A model generated the notes under the pieces. That model ran no database searches, was not told the DNA's origin, and worked only from the letters and a program-made list of their open reading frames with translations. Position numbers and translations under genes: made by a program. Shown piece after piece: positions 61,421 through 64,000 of a stretch of 64,000 nucleotides of DNA. The stretch comes from JAWLHK01 sp041690355 [NCBI: bacterium] (lineage in GTDB: Bacteria; J088; JAWLBW01). The stretch is taken from assembly GCA_041690355.1 (NCBI GenBank), contig JAWLHK010000026.1, forward strand, positions 5,745 through 69,744, given 5' to 3'. Every line of letters begins with the position of its first letter. Position 1 is the first letter of the stretch.

Positions 61421-61716
61421 AAGGGCCAAGCGCCGAGTGCCAAGCGCTGAGCGCTGACGAACGGGTGAGAGGACGCCCTCACGCCGTCGCGCGGAGTCGG
61501 CTCAGGGGGGGGCATTGTCTGGCGGTCCTTGCAGGCAAATCGATCAAATATCAATTGGGGACGGTGCGACCTCTCGCTGTCGACCTCCACCCTGTTCCGG
61601 TCGGTCAGCTCGAGACGAACGGATACGGGGTTCTCCAAGGTATTTTTCCGGGCAATCGTCAATCGTCAATCGTAAATTGTCAATTGTTCTGACTCGTCAC
61701 TCGTCACTCGTCACTT
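61421..61716 (+). repeat. Composite heptad element, copy 4
   Basis: Five GC-rich heptads at 61421-61455 (AAGGGCC, AAGCGCC, GAGTGCC, AAGCGCT, GAGCGCT), a diverged core ending CAGCTCGAGACGAACGG (61607-61623), then nine heptads exactly in register at 61654-61716, switching from AATCGTC-type to GTCACTC-type without losing phase. It fills the whole gap between the acyltransferase and alx and supplies the alx stop codon. Confidence 0.9.
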
Positions 61717-62652
61717 GGCTGCCCGCTGTTCCACCCGGTTCACGTACCAGGAACTCAGGCCGGCGGTCGAGAGGATGCCGAGGATGACGAGCAGCGAGAC
61801 CCAGCTCGGGATCTTGAAGACTTCGGAGAGAAGCATCTTGGCGCCCACGAACCCGAGCACGAGCGCCAGGCCCGGCTTCAGGTAGCGCAGTTTGGCGACC
61901 AGATCGGCGATGACGAAGTACAGCGCGCGCAGCCCGAGCAGCGCCAGAATGTTCGACGAGAAGGCGATGAATGCGTCGGGGGTCACCGCGAGCACCGCCG
62001 GAATCGAGTCGACGGCGAAAATCAGGTCGGTCGCCTCAATGGCCACGAGCGTCACGAAGAGCGGCGTCGCCTTGCGCACGCCGTCTTCCACAGTAAAGAA
62101 GTGCTGGCCCCTCAGCCCCTTGGTCACCGGATAGAAGCGGCCGACGATACGTACCGACCAGTGCTCGCCGACCTGCTCCTCGTCGTCGGAGGAGAAGAGG
62201 AAGCGCGCGCCCGAAATGATGAGAATTGCGCCGAAGATGTAGATGACCCAGTGGAACTGGTGCAGCAGGCCCGCGCCCACGAGGATCAGCGTGCCGCGCA
62301 TGACGATCGCCCCCAGAATGCCCCAGAACAGCACGCGGTGCTGGTACTGCGACGGGATGGCGAAGGCCTGGAAGATGAGCAGGATGACGAACAGGTTGTC
62401 GACGCTCAGGCTCTTCTCCACCAGATAGCCGGTGAGAAAGTCGATGCCCGGATTCACGCCGTAGCGGTATCCAAACCAGGCGTTGAAGGCGAGGGCCACG
62501 CCGATCCACCCGGCGCTCACGATGAGCGCTTCGCGGATGCTGACCGCGTGCGCCTTGCGGTGCAGGACGGTCAGATCGAGGATGAGCAGGACGACGACTC
62601 CGGCGACGAACGCCCCCCAGAGCCACGGTTCGACAATCGTAATTCCAGACAC
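61711..62652 (-). CDS. alx: TerC/Alx-family membrane metal transporter
   Basis: 313 residues with about nine membrane segments and the family motifs GYLVEKSLSVDNLFV, FWGILGAIVMRGTLIL and VAIEATDLIFAVDSIPAVLA, whose acidic residues line the metal path. Alx/TerC proteins are linked to manganese export in other bacteria. The gene starts 7 nt after the thiC stop, so it is in the thiC operon rather than behind the manganese riboswitch at 57.7 kb. Its TGA stop lies within a GTCACTC heptad. Confidence 0.94.
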   Translation of the reverse strand: MSGITIVEPWLWGAFVAGVVVLLILDLTVLHRKAHAVSIREALIVSAGWIGVALAFNAWFGYRYGVNPGIDFLTGYLVEKSLSVDNLFVILLIFQAFAIPSQYQHRVLFWGILGAIVMRGTLILVGAGLLHQFHWVIYIFGAILIISGARFLFSSDDEEQVGEHWSVRIVGRFYPVTKGLRGQHFFTVEDGVRKATPLFVTLVAIEATDLIFAVDSIPAVLAVTPDAFIAFSSNILALLGLRALYFVIADLVAKLRYLKPGLALVLGFVGAKMLLSEVFKIPSWVSLLVILGILSTAGLSSWYVNRVEQRAAK

Positions 62653-62659
62653 CGTACGC

Positions 62660-64000
<1,341 letters not shown>

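Overview
This is a 64-kb window of high-GC Gram-negative chromosomal DNA. A TonB receptor, a lipoprotein acylase and HtpX indicate an outer membrane. A TPR protein, a Ser/Thr kinase fused to a sulfatase-modifying-type domain, a teneurin-like Rhs protein and signs of the ethylmalonyl-CoA pathway (methylsuccinyl-CoA dehydrogenase plus a CoA-ester lyase) suggest a deltaproteobacterial/myxococcal-like or other environmental proteobacterial lineage. No rRNA or tRNA is present to settle this, so the lineage is a weak inference.

Layout. 0-10.6 kb: housekeeping genes (TonB receptor, kinase-FGE protein, small zinc protein, anmK, thiolase, pcnB, two membrane proteins, a TPR protein, a DksA/TraR zinc-finger protein). 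10.6-31.2 kb: an accessory island. It holds a four-helix-bundle (IVP) cassette with heptad terminal inverted repeats next to a duplicated dksA tail; an orphan Rhs C-terminal module; a satellite-like unit (integrase, CI-like repressor, prim-pol/SF3 helicase); a second tyrosine recombinase; a TcmP/three-Cys pair; and a 2402-residue Rhs protein with a small immunity-type gene and a response regulator. 31.2-34.5 kb: a secreted protein, a second IVP cassette, peptide deformylase and a 1.2-kb gene desert with a tandem duplication and toxin-antitoxin remnants. 34.5-50.2 kb: gltBD, three hydrophilin/LEA-type genes around a RecQ-like helicase, purU, a UDP-glucuronate decarboxylase, a penicillin-acylase-type lipoprotein and a TetR regulator. 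50.2-53.1 kb: decayed and intact toxin-antitoxin genes, repeats and an acetyltransferase. 53.1-64 kb: mcd, a CoA-ester lyase, htpX behind a yybP-ykoY-type manganese riboswitch, trpE(G) behind a Trp-codon attenuator, an acyltransferase, alx/terC and thiC.

The most unusual feature is a system of heptanucleotide tandem arrays in nearly every intergenic region. Each locus uses its own 7-mer (AATCGTC, AATGGTC, ATTCCTG, GACGTCC, GTCACTC, AAATGGC, AAGCGCC types). Arrays stay in exact 7-nt register even where the 7-mer changes. Four loci share a tripartite composite element: GC-rich heptads, a conserved core of 100 nt or more, then AATCGTC heptads. Several arrays occur as inverted pairs around a single gene or block, most strikingly around the IVP gene beside dksA, where the two 28-bp ends match at 27 of 28 positions. 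Arrays also supply stop codons or C-terminal codons to neighbouring genes.

The Rhs locus looks built for toxin switching. The orphan and full-length genes share a gap-free 819-bp direct repeat, 11,472 bp apart. Recombination between the repeats would remove the integrase-bearing segment and fuse the main Rhs body to the orphan tip and its own candidate immunity gene.
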